DNA of 64,000 nucleotides from Osedax fenrisi (Eukaryota; Annelida; Polychaeta; Sabellida; Siboglinidae): the NCBI GenBank assembly GCA_964019155.1, contig OZ025241.1, positions 11,777,628 through 11,841,627 of the forward strand. The letters are read 5' to 3'. Under the pieces are notes generated by a model that did not search any database, was not told the origin of the DNA, and saw only the letters and a program-made list of their open reading frames with translations. The translations under genes and the position numbers were made by a program. This document shows, one piece after another, positions 37,460-50,861 of this stretch (within the stretch, counting starts at the first letter, position 1; each line of letters starts with the position of its first letter).

Positions 37460-38220
37460 TCTAACTGAGAGTCATGTACTATTGTTAGATTGTAAGGGTG
37501 AGGATAGTGATCAGTAGTGTCTTGGGAGAGTAAGGGGTCAGTAGTATTTTGGGAGGGTAATGGGTCAATTATAGATTCAGAGGGTAAAAGGTCAGTAGTA
37601 ATTAGGGAGGATAAGGGGTCAGTAGTGGTTTGTGATGGTAAGGGTTCAGTAGCGTTTTGGGATAATACGGGGTCAGTAATGATTTGGGAGGGTAAGCAGT
37701 CGGTAGTGATTTGGGATGGATTCAATCGAGTCGAGGTATTGTGTTTAGAAGATAAGTAAGTTTCATATGATAGCTTCCATTTAGAAATATCTGAGGTTAA
37801 TATTGGTATTGATGAGTGGAACCATTCATTATGTTTGTTTGGGGTTTTTAATTCGTGCGTTTTAGTCAGATTATTGAAGTATGGTTTATAATTTGGGGGA
37901 GTAAGTTTATTAATGTAGGCATGGTATATAATTCTACCTATTATTCTCATAGTAAAGGGAATATTATTGCGAATAAATAAATGGGCAAATTTTGAGTTTT
38001 TCCTAGCAATCAAAAATCTTTGGAAAAATATTTTGACGATAGAGGAATTTATGAGATATATTTGGGTAGAATGGTTTGTAAATGTTGCCTTAGTAATATA
38101 TTTAGCTGGTATGTCAAGATGGTTAATCAGGTTATTTATAAACTCGGTATTTAATTCAGTAGATTTTAAATGCATGATTATAAGGGAGTTTTCATTAAGT
38201 AATTTATTAAGTTGTGACAC
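37450..38220 (-). CDS. LINE ORF1-like protein with C-terminal Pro/Thr/Ser repeats
   Basis: A 256-residue frame. Residues about 60-130 contain FIRNNIPFTMRIIGRIIYHA and about 145-165 SDISKWKLSYETYLSS. Both blocks recur in the ORF1 fragment at 8915-9256, so this is a conserved ORF1 domain of this LINE group, probably RNA-binding (inferred). The C-terminal third is about eight copies of an 11-residue repeat (TTDPLPSQ-like) encoded by a 33-bp minisatellite at 37500-37730. No PHD finger precedes it, so either this element lacks one or its 5' end is truncated. Confidence 0.6.
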   Translation of the reverse strand: MSQLNKLLNENSLIIMHLKSTELNTEFINNLINHLDIPAKYITKATFTNHSTQIYLINSSIVKIFFQRFLIARKNSKFAHLFIRNNIPFTMRIIGRIIYHAYINKLTPPNYKPYFNNLTKTHELKTPNKHNEWFHSSIPILTSDISKWKLSYETYLSSKHNTSTRLNPSQITTDCLPSQIITDPVLSQNATEPLPSQTTTDPLSSLITTDLLPSESIIDPLPSQNTTDPLLSQDTTDHYPHPYNLTIVHDSQLDCH

Positions 38221-38379
38221 GCGGGAATAAGTAAGGGTGGATGAATAATTATTATGATAAGGAATGTGTGAGGGAAAGGGATGCAGTGAGGATGATGGTT
38301 TATACTTATAAGCAATAGGTTGAGATAACTTGATTGATTTGGGGTTGAAAGGTAGTTGGTGGTGAGTAATAGTAGGGGG

Positions 38380-38395
<16 letters not shown>

Positions 38396-38418
<23 letters not shown>

Positions 38419-38626
38419 AACATATTTATTATACTAACATAATAAACATTTTTATTCGTTATAATATATTGTTTCCATAATAAATTATTCTTTATAAAGA
38501 GTATATATACACTAATACATATAATACAATATATATTGAATAGGGAATAATGATGAAGATTTTGAAATTGTATCATGTTCTCGTAACTGTTTTACTATAA
38601 TTAAGATTATTAATCAAACGGTATAG

Positions 38627-38666
<40 letters not shown>

Positions 38667-39153
38667 TAATTTATAATACGTAATAAATAATTACCAACAT
38701 TAATATAGTTATAGATTAGAATGTATGATCTATAATAATAACTTTAATAATTATATATTATAATAGTACTAGTAGTATCTGGTAATAATAATATTAATAT
38801 AACTATAATTAAAAATAAAATCTTACAAAATACCGTAAAAAAAATATAATAATAATGACTGGATTGATACTCATAAATAACTAGAGCTATAATAATAACA
38901 TAGTCGACTGACGTGATACCAATAAGAACACTAGTAATATATTCATTATATTAGGTAAGAAGAATGTGCTTCGTATTCATATATCAATATGTCATAGTAT
39001 CATTGGTATATTATATGTGTAAATATGGCTTATTAATGATTTACCATGGCTGCATTAATTTCAAGCAATTCAGTTTATTATGCAAATTCATTCAACACTT
39101 GCAATATTATACTCTTACAATATTGATATTATGAATAATTGATATTATGAATA

Positions 39154-39202
<49 letters not shown>

Positions 39203-39885
39203 ACTAAATAAATAATACAGATTACTATAGCTAGAGGATGTTCAAGACTTTCTTCCAAAAGAATAATAATTAATCCAAAAATTATGATATTACATCGTGT
39301 GGTAACTACACCAGGGTCCAACACAAAAATAGAATGCTTTACTAATACATGTTAGCATAATAACATATACTGTTATTTTATTATTGATATATTTCAAATA
39401 TTATATATTAATATTTAATTATTCATTCTTACTTAAATTGTCATATTTATATACATTACATCTGCATTTTTTTTTAGTTTATTTGACAGGTTATATTTTA
39501 AAGTCTGTTCAGGCTATATAATGGCGTCCATTAATCCAGTTCAGATTTATAATTATTCTATAAATATTAGTATTAAATTTAAACTTGATAACATAATTAA
39601 TTAAATACAATTAAAATTAAAATAAAATAAAATATTATTATTGTAGCTGCGTCACCTCATCAAGTTTAATATTGATAGGATTTTAACATTAAAGAGATAG
39701 GAGATATTTTTAAACTTCGATATACCTATACCATAACACATGTTTTTTGTTATTTTTATCATTTTAATTTGAATTATTTAATTATCTATAAAAAGTTGTT
39801 TAATATTTGTTTTCTATTTTCCAGGATTTTTTAGGAAATTTCGGAAACAAAATTATTTTAATTTTAATTTGTAAACTTTTTCATT

Positions 39886-39939
<54 letters not shown>

Positions 39940-40795
39940 CGTATTAGTGTTTATATTATAATTACAAATATTAAAAGAAATGTATAAGGAATATGTTAAT
40001 TATTGTTATTTAAATTATTTCAAACGTTAATTATTTTTTAAAAATCTATTTCATATCTATCATAAAAGACATCTGAAAAAAAGTGTTTACAAAATATGCA
40101 TTTTATTAATAACAATTATATAATATATTATAATAATAGTGTATAATAATTAAGTTGAATTAATAGTTAGATATATTTTATAATAATTTATTTATAATTT
40201 AATTGGAAAGTTATTTTAATCGAATAATGTATTAAATAACGGTATTTACTTATATAATATGTATTAACTTTTTTAAAAGAGATGGCGCAGATTGAATACT
40301 ACCTATTAAATAATATATATTATATTATATCATAGTGACATACTAACTACATACATTAAATTATATATTAATAATTAATATCTGTAAACTGGACCAACAT
40401 ATTTCATATTATTAAGTTTATGTTATGTTTTTAGAACTATATATTCGTCATTTAATGAGGGAATATTTAGTTTACCAAGTACAACTTTGAAATGGTCATT
40501 CCATAGTTAAATTCATTCTTTTTCACTGGTAGCTTCCCTGTTAGAGTTATCTTTCATGGTCTTCGTTTATTATCTACATTCTACAACCATTTTATTGTCA
40601 CGCATCTCACTTTCAATTTAATTTATATAATTCTATATGTATTCAGTTTTTTCATAATAATTAAGTCTAGTATTTTTATATACGTTGAATTTCCTATATT
40701 GTTGGTATCTGTTGTTTTATCAAGTAGTGAGATAGTTCCACGAATATCTAGTTTTTTTGGTGTATATGCTATGTTATTTTATTAGATAAGTTATA
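38396..40795. repeat. Dispersed repeat family, copy 2, with two extra segments
   Basis: 38396-38660 matches 16475-16740. 38662-40795 matches 28941-30545 in order. Relative to copy 1 it has two additional blocks, about 38833-39117 and about 39465-39665, absent at the equivalent points (29100-29115 and about 29420). These are likely later insertions. It ends at a (TA)/(TTTA) tract that carries a LINE 3' end, as in copy 1. No coding capacity. Confidence 0.75.
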
Positions 40796-40799
40796 ATAT

Positions 40800-41590
40800 A
40801 TATTTTATTTATTTATTTATTTATATATAGTTTATTGACTTCAAAAACACTGTGTGGTTATAGGCGTCGTTAGATAATAAAAAACAAAAACAAAAATAAA
40901 TAGAGAACGAATAATAAAATAAAATAGAACGAATTACAATGACTTAAAATGAACATACAGTTTACGTTTAAACAATGAAATTGATGTAACACAATATAGA
41001 AACAATTAAAGCAAAGTTTAGTTTATATAATACACGTATAGCACGACGTTGAATACGCTCAAGTTTATACATAAGGTTGACAGGTAAATTACATAATAAT
41101 GAACAGCAATATATAAGTCTGCTTAAAACTAGCGAGTGAATTAAACATTTCGTTATGGCGAAGGTAGCTTATTACGAGATTTTCTAATATTATATAGAAA
41201 ATAGTTGGCAGTGCAAATCATGTTATTAATATATGGAGAGTAGTCTAGGTGATATGTTAGAGTGAACCCGAGGGTAGTTATAGATTCAGAAGTTGGTAGA
41301 TATAGTAAAAAAGGATGAGTGATTGATAGTGGAGAACTGGGTCTCGAAAATATGATAGTGTCAGTTTTAGTCATATTTAAGGAGAGAGAGTTATGAGAGA
41401 ACCATTCAGTGAGATCAGTAATACAGTTAAACATATACATTTGAATAATATCAGAATCACTAGAACTAGGAAATGACGTATATATATGTAGATCATCAGC
41501 ATAAAGATGATAGTGAATATTGGGATATTTGTGAAAAATGTATTTAATAGGGAGAGAAAAATTTATTTAATAGGGAGGAAGAATTAAATA
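40800..41590 (-). mobile_element. CR1/L2-like LINE 3' fragment with (AAAT)n tail
   Basis: The minus-strand 3' end is (AAATA)n at 40803-40826. Coding: YHYHLYADD near 41490-41505 (RT motif C) in frame with the 95-codon block 41153-41440 (NMTKTDTIIFSRP, TLGFTLTYHLDYS). It then passes into CLIHSLVLSRLIYCCSLL and RIQRRAIRVLYKL at about 41040-41150. 5'-truncated upstream of YADD. Confidence 0.7.
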
Positions 41591-42154
41591 GAATATATTT
41601 ATAGTAGCCATTTGCTATTTTATTAAACCAGTTGTTGAAGAAACATAATTATGTATCTTAACACACAATTAAGTATATAGTTTAAACTATATTACTGAAA
41701 TTGAATTTATTTATATAAATCGGCTTTTTATTTAACTTTTATTTTATTTATATTTATTACGTTCGATACATTTCAATATGTATTAGCGTTCCTTTATATA
41801 TAATACAATATTTATTGTAAAAAGTGATATATATATATAATATAATACATAGTATTTATTATATATTATAATTAATTGATCATTTATATTTTAAATATAT
41901 AAATAAATGGTATTATATTAAATACATTTTTACAATATTATATTTATATATGTGTATATCATATTAATGTCAAATATATGTAATTATTTTTTTTGTAGCA
42001 TCATGTTTTAGACGTTGCAATGACAATTATTGTAATAATATAACATATGAAATACAAACCTGTTATTATAATTAATATTAATATTTATTTAACATACAAT
42101 AAATAATTATTTATATATTTTATTAATTATTTTTAAATATACATACACACAAGC

Positions 42155-42205
<51 letters not shown>

Positions 42206-42404
42206 TACATTACTAATATGCTATTAGATGCAGAATTTGATAACTTAAGGGAACATTGGAATTTTAATCGTGATACAGAAACAATTTATGTTAATATATA
42301 ATATCTATAAATTAAATATTTGTTAATTAATATATTTTATTTTTTTTAAGATTTAATTTAATAACATTTTCTATAAAAATTATTCACATATATTTTCATT
42401 TTAA

Positions 42405-42439
<35 letters not shown>

Positions 42440-43003
42440 TTTTTATTGTATGAATAAGTGTAGTCGTTATTTTTAGTAGTTTTAATTTGTATTTGATTAT
42501 ATATGTGATTATAAATTGGAGATTACAATTCATATATAGAGTAATATAATGTTATTTTAATTTCCATATATAAATATTATATATATATATATATGTACGA
42601 ATAATTTGAAAATATTATTTAGTAAAAAAAGTCTAATATTAATTTAAAAGTATTGTACACTTTTATTTTTTACTATATATTAACAAGAAGAGTATGTCTG
42701 CAATGATATATTTACTGATACTAATAATAAGTTATTATAATGACATAGTTTTATGAACATGTTCAAACGTATTATATTGTTATTCATATTATTTGTATAG
42801 GTGTAAAATACATTTTAAAGTAATATATTTTTATAAATATTTATAATTAATTATTTTACTTATCATCTCGATAAGCTTTAGCTTCTACAAAAACCCTGGT
42901 GCAAACCTAAATCTGATAAATCTGATAATATGTAAGGGAATTATCTCGATAAAAGTTACATTAAAAATACCTAATTATAACATTTATATTGTATAATAAT
43001 TAC

Positions 43004-43019
<16 letters not shown>
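41591..43019. other. AT-rich region, nothing recognised
   Basis: (TA)n tracts at about 42160-42200, 42413-42434 and 43011-43034, A/T runs, and no supported frame longer than about 27 codons. Confidence 0.5.
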
Positions 43020-43024
<5 letters not shown>

Positions 43025-43038
<14 letters not shown>

Positions 43039-43262
43039 TTTAATATTTTGGTGGAGTCATTTTATCCCATCCATATACTTAAAGTTTTAATTTATTACTT
43101 CAACAATATCCATAGTTTTAACGTGAGCCGATCAGTTATATATACACAATGTTATAAGATCCTTATAAATAATTTGTAATACCTACTTTAATTTTCTGGG
43201 TAGTTTGAACCCACATCCTACTGCTTGTGTATCAGACACCTTCGAAAACTGAGCCCCATATG
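43025..43262 (-). mobile_element. tRNA-derived SINE
   Basis: On the minus strand a tRNA-like head carries GGCTCAGTTTTCGAAGG (A-box-like, about 43239-43255) and GGGTTCAAACT (B box, about 43202-43212), at the spacing of a type-2 RNA polymerase III promoter. A unique body follows to about 43025 and ends near TGACTCCACCAAAATATT before a (TA)n. The head resembles a tRNA D-arm to T-arm region but does not fold as an intact tRNA by eye. The tRNA of origin is not assigned. Confidence 0.55.
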
Positions 43263-43360
43263 CATTACATATATATAATATACAATATATGTAATAATTT
43301 GTAATACATATTAAAGGTAACTCAAAGTATACCAGGTAATTAATATATTTATAATGATAT

Positions 43361-43406
<46 letters not shown>

Positions 43407-43972
43407 TATAATACTATGTTCATTGTTTATGATAGCTTAAATTAGTAGAATAGTTTATATATATATATATATATAATAGTATATTAATTTATATATATTG
43501 AGAATTCTAATAAACACTCAATCTCTGAATCAATCTCTGTATAACTAAACTAACTAACAACATTCAATCCCAGCTCATCAGATCATATTTAAGTAGTGGC
43601 TAAATACAAGATTTTCTAATATACTTATATTCGTGTCATATATTTATTGGAAGTATAATAACCCACATATAATAGTTACATGCTATTGTATATATTATCA
43701 TGAACTCCTTTTTATATGAAAATAATCTAACCTATGTTTTTATATTTACATACATATATTTAATTTGAATTTTTACAATTGAAAATAAAATAATATATTT
43801 TATTTAACATTTTTTAGATTATATTCACTTTTTGTATTTAATGAGACTAACTTTGATAAGTAAATAGATACATATGATAACCAATACTATATATTCCTTA
43901 TATTTTATACTTACATAATTTAAATAGTATTTTTATTGTACAAAATAAAATATACAATATTATTATTAAAAT

Positions 43973-44026
43973 ATGTTATTAGAAATAAGACCAAGAAATG
44001 GTGATGATGACAATATTATGGATGTG
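43973..44026 (+). other. Candidate short first exon
   Basis: ATG followed by 17 open codons (MLLEIRPRNGDDDNIMDV) and a GTTAGT donor-like site at 44027. Composition is less AT-biased than its surroundings. No homology recognised. Weak candidate for a host-gene exon. Confidence 0.2.
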
Positions 44027-44349
44027 GTTAGTATTAATATATATTTTTAAGTATTAATTTAATATAAATATGTGTTTTTGTAAAGAAGTTAAAATTTAAT
44101 ATAATAGACTACATTATTAATCGAAATTGAATTATAATCATAAATTCAAATATATTATAAATTATAATTAAATTATATATATCAATATATATAATATATA
44201 TTATATATATATATATATATATTTATATATTGGTATTTTAAACATAGTTATTTAATTATGAAAACAACTTCACTTTTTTTAATAAACCCTGGTTATCTAA
44301 AAAAAAATGTAATACATTTAAGTTATTGTTTTGTTTAACAAAGGCGACA

Positions 44350-45185
44350 CAATATCACTTAGTAACTTAGACCAATTCTCTATTATCACAATTTTCCAAA
44401 ATATTTGAAAAGATAATTATAAATCGAATATATGAATACATTTTCTAAGATTAGTGAATTTCAATTTGGATCTAAGCAAACTATTATTATAAATAATAAC
44501 TTAAATTATTTTACGAAAAATATTACTAATAATTTGGAAAATAAATTATTTTCAGCTATTTTATCAATTGATATTTGTAAAGCCTGATGCAATAGATTAT
44601 ACATTTCTGTTAAGTTGGAAAATTATGTTTTTAAAGGTGTTGAAAAGCCTTTTGTAATGGTTATATTACTATTTGTATTCCTTGTGGTTATGTATGGGTA
44701 ATTTACTTTTTAATATATTTTTAATGATTTACATATTGTTTTTAATTCTAAAATTCCTTTTATTCGCTGACTATACTAATTTTATTTTTAAAGATAAATA
44801 TGCTAACACTCTTACATTTATTATTAATAATTAACTTAATGAATTCCATATTTAGTTATCAGAAAATAAACTAACAATTAACATAGATAAATCAGCTTAT
44901 ATGTTAATACATGATACGTTTAATGATAACAAATATATATATATATATAATTTTGTATTATATATAAATGGTAATATAAGTAATAAGAGAACATAGTATT
45001 AAGAAAATATTGTACATTTTTAGGAATAGCTATAGATAAGAAATTAAATTGGAAAAAAAACATATATATAATATAGAGATTAAGCTTTCTAAATATGTAT
45101 TGATTATACATAAATTAAAATATTCGCTTACTATAAAATAATTACAAATAATATATAATACCTTATCTAAATTATAGTAATACTG
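44350..45185 (+). pseudogene. Decayed CR1/jockey-like LINE RT, plus strand
   Basis: Broken plus-strand frames give SKIFEKIIINRIYEYI (motif 1), FQFGSKQ, LSIDICKA (motif A, Asp kept), NDLHIVFNSKIPF, DYTNFIFKDK (YxDD region, changed), LSENKLTINIDKSAYMLI and IAIDKKLNWKKHI (thumb). Many stops. Continued by similar debris at 45670-46700. Confidence 0.65.
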
Positions 45186-45279
45186 TATTTTTATTAAATA
45201 CATATATATATATATATATATATATTCATTATAACAATAACATATAACATACGTGTGTGGTACATACCGTATATTTCAG

Positions 45280-45319
45280 GGTTATTAATGCTATCGAACA
45301 TACTATAGCATTCGCAAAG
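45280..45319 (+). other. Candidate micro-exon
   Basis: Forty bases bounded by TATTTCAG (acceptor) and GTAAATG (donor). One frame is open and reads VINAIEHTIAFAK. It lies between LINE fragments. Good splice signals but very short, so chance is not excluded. Confidence 0.2.
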
Positions 45320-45485
45320 GTAAATGATATAGAATTTTATATTTAAATTAAACAGTCTAATCGTGACAGCTAATCGTGTTCACTGTAGCGAGATTTAGCA
45401 TGCGTAACGTTACGCATGACGTACATTGCTATCCAATAATAGTTGAGTATTAAAAATACTTTATTAAACAGCTAATTCACATTGC

Positions 45486-45552
<67 letters not shown>

Positions 45553-45669
45553 TAATTATATAAAAAATAAATCAATCTGAGCTTTTTCAGTATTTCAAAT
45601 ATATGTATATATTTTGTGTATATGAAAATATGTATATATGAAAATATGTATATACAGATAAATATTATA

Positions 45670-46700
45670 AAATACTAAATATCTTGAAACTTGATGATAT
45701 TATAAAATTAAATACTATAATATTTATGTTTAGGATTATTAATAATTTTACACCAATTATTATCAAAAATATATTCTCTATAAAATATATATAATATATA
45801 TAATTTTTAAAATGGCTATTCCTTCTTTCCGTCTAATTATAAAAAAAATCTGCATTGGTCCTTTTTTATGACATAATCTTGAATTTTTTATTAGATTATT
45901 CAATAATATAAATACGTTTACTAGAATATTACAATATAATTAAGTGTCGAAATATTAAATGCTGAATATAACTGATTTCTTCTCTATTTTATATGATACA
46001 TAATCTTAAATAACTTTTATATATATATGACATATATTTTTTGACTAATGATATCAAAATTGGCAATATAAAAATAGATATAGTAAATAACTATATATTT
46101 TATGATTTGTATTTAGATACAAAATTATCATTTAATATACATATTTATAATTTAAATATGAAACTTTCAAAAATAATATACTTAATTAAAAGGTTATCAT
46201 ATTAAATATTGCAAATTTGATTTTATTATACAACTCTTTGTGTTTATCTAATTTATCATATGGTATTGTAATATGGGGTAATATTTATAATTCTATTTTA
46301 ATATATTACATTTATCACAAAAAAAAATAATAAGAATAATTAATAAAAAGATTATTGACAATTCAAAATTACCATTAATAAGATATCGCATAAATAAATT
46401 GTATTTGATAATAGTACATTTTAAAACTTGATGATCTTATAACTTTTAGAAATATTTTAATTATATATACTCTTTTAAATAATAAATATGTTAACGATAT
46501 AACTGATTATTTTAAATTTAATAGAAATAAAACACAATTTATTTTACCACTAATGAAAAACAATAGATTCCAAAATACAATATTTTTCAAAAAACCTAAA
46601 CTTTATAATTCAATAATGTTTAATAATATTTTAAATACTAATACATTTACTCATACTTTAAAACTGAAGAAATTATTAAAATATTATTATTTTTATAAAT
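45670..46700 (+). pseudogene. Decayed LINE RT C-terminal pieces, plus strand
   Basis: 45680-45790 reads ILKLDDIIKLNTIIFMFRIINNF. 46090-46320 reads LSFNIHIYNLNMKLSKIIYLIKRL and LLYNSLCLSNLSYGIVIWGNIYNS. This last block is the same as in the minus-strand copy at 18317-18673 (YNAFILPNLSYCITIWGNTYKS). At least two overlapping fragments; none functional. Confidence 0.6.
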
Positions 46701-47047
46701 ATTAATATTATAATTTTGGCAAATATCTTTTTTTAATCATTTTAAAATAATTACACATATTATTATAAACAGTATTACAAAATTTACATATTTTTATTAT
46801 AAACAGTATTACAAAATTTAAATTATAAACAGTATTAAAAATAAACTATTAAAAATTAAACAGTATTAAAAAATATAAAAATTATAAAAGGATAATAATC
46901 TTTAAAAAAACAATATTACAATTATAAACATGTTTACACTACAGTTTTAAAACAAAATCTAAAAAAAATATTTAATTTATAGTATATTATTTTATTTACA
47001 TTTTTCTTTTTTTGACATATTACACTATTGTGATATATAACTTATTA

Positions 47048-47669
47048 GGGGAGAGAAGGGTATTTTGGCAGATGCGGGTATTGTGGCCGATAACGATATT
47101 TCAAGAACCATTATAGTTATCAACAAATGATATATACGAAAAATGTAGATAATTAATTCTAAGAATGATATTGTACATCATTTTTTATTTATATCAATAT
47201 TAATTATTGATTTTTGATTAGAGAAAAAAATCAAATAATCGTAATTTTTATCAAAAAAAACGTTTTTAGCTGAATATAGTAAAACTAAATAGGATAACGA
47301 TTACTTATTTTTATATTTAATATAAAAGTGCGTTTGTATCTTGATATCAGATATAATGTATTTTATTTTCTAATTATAATAATACGTATTTGAATACATG
47401 ACGCAATCCTAGTGGCTATTTCGGAACTATCGACCATAATACCCGCACTAGTGTATTTTATCTCTATTTTACGGAAAATTTGCTTTTTAATAAAAATTAA
47501 ATTATTTGAATACAAATCATTAAATGAGAAAATGTTGATAGTCATTATTTAGAAAAACATATTGTAATTGTATATACAATTTATTGGATCATAATATCCA
47601 ATATTAGTATGATATATTTTATTTCTTGTAAGGTAATACAAATATCGGCCATAATACCCTTCCCTCCTC
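47048..47669. mobile_element. 622-bp TIR element with TA duplication
   Basis: Left end GGGGAGAGAAGGGTATTTTG; right end, reverse-complemented, GAGGAGGGAAGGGTATTATG; both flanked by TA (47046-47047 and 47670-47671). An internal CGGGTATTGTGGCCGATAA and an inverted counterpart near 47430 (ATCGACCATAATACCCGCAC) give a two-step TIR. No transposase. Fits a non-autonomous Tc1/mariner-like MITE. Confidence 0.75.
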
Positions 47670-47671
47670 TA

Positions 47672-48109
47672 CATCGTTATGCTTATTATATAATTATCAA
47701 TTATTTATGTAACAGTTTTAATTTTAATTTTAATGTAATCTTAATCAGTTTCTTTCTTTAATATTTAACTTTGAATGCCTATTAAAGAATCACAACTTTT
47801 ATTTGTATAATCTGTATCAACTTTATTTATTGTATCAACCTTTAGTATTGTAATTTTATATTTTATCTTTGATTCTAATTTTAAATTTTTATTATTTTCG
47901 TATGTGATTAACCTTTTATTTAATAATTTCATTGTTTTTTTTATTTTACTATGATTTTATTATTATGTTTATCATTATATTATTTTATTATTTTATTTTA
48001 ATGAAATGAATATTATATATGACATTGTACATACAGTTATGTGGTTTAGAATCAATAAAGCTACTCGCTTTCACTGACCCCCCTTAGACTTTGTCTATAA
48101 ACTGAATTC

Positions 48110-48149
<40 letters not shown>

Positions 48150-48305
48150 GGGTTCATTGGAATAATACAATTAAGTATTAAATATTAAATAAATATAAAT
48201 GGGTTCTCTTCAATGATCGACATTAAAGAATTCTATAGTTTTATATAAGGTTCATCGGACTCGTAAACTTAAAAGATACCTTTTATATTACTAATTATAT
48301 ATATG

Positions 48306-48338
<33 letters not shown>

Positions 48339-50058
48339 TATAAAAGTAAATACTAATTTGTAGATACATCCTATAAAGATTAGAAAAATAGATAGTTAGT
48401 ATATTATATTATTGTATACATATATACGTATCATTGCTCAAATACTTTCTCATTACATTGTAAAATATTAAACTTGCTATATGATATGCGTTCAGTTTCA
48501 ATATCAATATGGAAGTTTTATAATTTGATACAATAGCGAATTTAATCTTCATCGTTAGCCTTGATTATGTGTTTAAGAATTACACACTCAAGTAAAACAA
48601 TGCAGTTGGTAATATATTATAGAAATCACTGATGAATAATACACTTAATACCTAACAATTAATAATGACAGCTCAATTAAAAGTTAGAATAGTTCATTTA
48701 CAGAAAATTAGAAAATCTAAAAATAGTACAGATACACAACACAATACAGATTATACGGAATACGCCTTAACTGAATATTTAGTATAACAATAATATAAGT
48801 AATTTTATTATAGAACATATTAAGTAAGAACGTGACTACACATAATTAATCATATATATCTACACAGCTTTTACCTAATACTATCTGGATATTATCCTTT
48901 AAATGGGATAGGGAGTATTAACTGAACGTAAAAACAATCAAGAAATATCAAAAATCATAGAATTGGTAAGGATAAGCATGACACTCGTTTAATTTACATA
49001 TAAAATATACGACAAATTCTATATCTAGAAAGCTGATAATTTTTTTAAATACCATTAAACAACAATTATCTTTTAATATACTAATACATCTAAAAATTTG
49101 AATACTATCTATATAATTTTGTAATTTTTACTTATTGATATGAAATTTATATGATATTTATATATCAATACAATATTACACACATATTTAAAACGTGTTT
49201 TTCTTATTTGTTTTTAAATATATACATTTCATATTACATATATGGATATTTTACAAATATATTTGATAATCTATACGGATTATTGTTATCATATACTACC
49301 TTGTTAATTGTATAGATAATCTAAAGTAAAATTATTTTATATTATCATAATGTTTACAAATTAATTATTAAGAGTAAAATATATTTATAGATTAGGATTT
49401 TTTTTTTAATCTTAAATAAATCTCATATATTATACTATTTTTAAAGCGAGGCATATTCATTTATAAATAGCAACATCTATATATTATATTGTAATACTAA
49501 TATAAATAAACTTTAATATAATCTTTCAATTTTTAAAATCTATATCATAATGAATTCATAGTATATATTATATTCGGATTACATATTTGAATTTATTTTT
49601 TTATAGTTAATTCGTATTTTAAAGTATACATTTATATTTCCTAAAGTGTATATAACATTATATTTCACGTATAAAACACTTTAAATGTCATTTAATCTAA
49701 ATATTGAAAATATTATAATTATACATTAATACTATTTTTTTTAAATACGTGTCGTTCATATGAGAAATTTATTTCTAGATGCTGCTGCGACATTCCTTAA
49801 TTCGGTCTCTATAATATTAAAATATATATCTTAACATTTTAAGCAAGATGTTCACATTAGCATGTACCGTACTGTAATACATATATCCTGGTGAGAGAGT
49901 ATACAATCTAAATATGTAAATACGAATATAGAGATGACATTTGATTATCATGGAAATTCAAACTAAATCAACTATATGATAATTATGATAAACATAAATG
50001 TATATTAATATTTATTATTTGATAAATAAATAATATTAAATTTAATTAAATTTAAAAA

Positions 50059-50103
<45 letters not shown>

Positions 50104-50124
50104 TAATTTTATATTTCATATTAG
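47672..50124. other. AT-rich region, no gene recognised
   Basis: (TA)n near 48112-48150, 48305-48330 and 50060-50096. Near 48045-48090 there is AATCAATAAAGCTACTCGCT followed by a GC-richer ACCCCCCTTAG, which resembles a LINE or transcript 3' end with a polyadenylation signal. No coding frame supported. Confidence 0.4.
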
Positions 50125-50217
50125 GACATGGATCACAATTATATTGTTTATCATGTGAATTAATTGTGGATGAATTTACACACACTGATTCTGATTGTTA
50201 TAAAATAAAAAATAATG
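50125..50217 (+). other. Candidate 93-bp internal exon, Cys-rich
   Basis: Bounded by TTTCATATTAG (acceptor) and GTAATA (donor). Only one frame is open, reading HGSQLYCLSCELIVDEFTH then DSDCYKIKNN. LYCxxC followed by spaced His and Cys is reminiscent of a B-box-type zinc finger (TRIM proteins), but the pattern is incomplete. It is the best hint of host coding sequence in the window. Confidence 0.3.
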
Positions 50218-50218
50218 G

Positions 50219-50284
<66 letters not shown>

Positions 50285-50826
50285 ATACTCATAGTAATAT
50301 CATAGTTAGTTTATAACCGAGATAAAAACCTAGGTGTACAGTATATAAGTTATATTGAAAGTATCGAGATACCAACGTGTTATTATTATTAGAGATAATT
50401 AAAACAATATCGAATAAATATAAAGAGTATATATATGTTGTAATTATATTGTGTTCATTCGTTTTTTGTCTCATACAAAATCAATGCAATCAAATTAAAT
50501 CTAACTCTCGAGAATATAATCATATATATATAATAATAAAATAAAAAAAAATAAAATAAAAATACATTCAAATACGTTATAGATGATATGATTGCATTTA
50601 CATAACTATATCAAAATGATTCTTTGTAACGAATACTAAACTTATATTGATAAACTCTTATGTTGTGTGTATTACAAACGTTCTAATAAACCGAAAAGTA
50701 TAATTAGCGATCATTGGCAAATACTTTACAAATTGAATTGTGCAAATAATGTGTGTTTTACATCTTAATCATATCTTTATAAAGAGTACTTCCCATATAA
50801 CAGAACAATACTTAAGATGATTATAT

Positions 50827-50861
<35 letters not shown>

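Larger units (their letters stand above)
34497..38385 (-). mobile_element. CR1/L2-like LINE, near full length, with frameshifts
   Basis: Minus-strand element with an ORF1-like frame (37450-38220), an APE endonuclease and RT (34664-37459), and a 3' end with AATAAACCTTATC followed by (ATC)n at 34497. The 5' end is near a (TA)n tract at 38385. It is related to the fragment at 30557-31520, which shares the tail and C-terminal motifs. ORF2 is broken by one TGA and several frameshifts. Confidence 0.8.

Noticed and set aside
34756..38230. Plus-strand ORFs over the CR1/L2-like LINE
   Set aside because: Antisense of LINE ORF1 and ORF2; the minus-strand frames hold the conserved motifs.
43190..43262. 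Functional tRNA gene
   Set aside because: A and B boxes are present, but acceptor and anticodon stems do not pair properly by eye; it fits a SINE head better.
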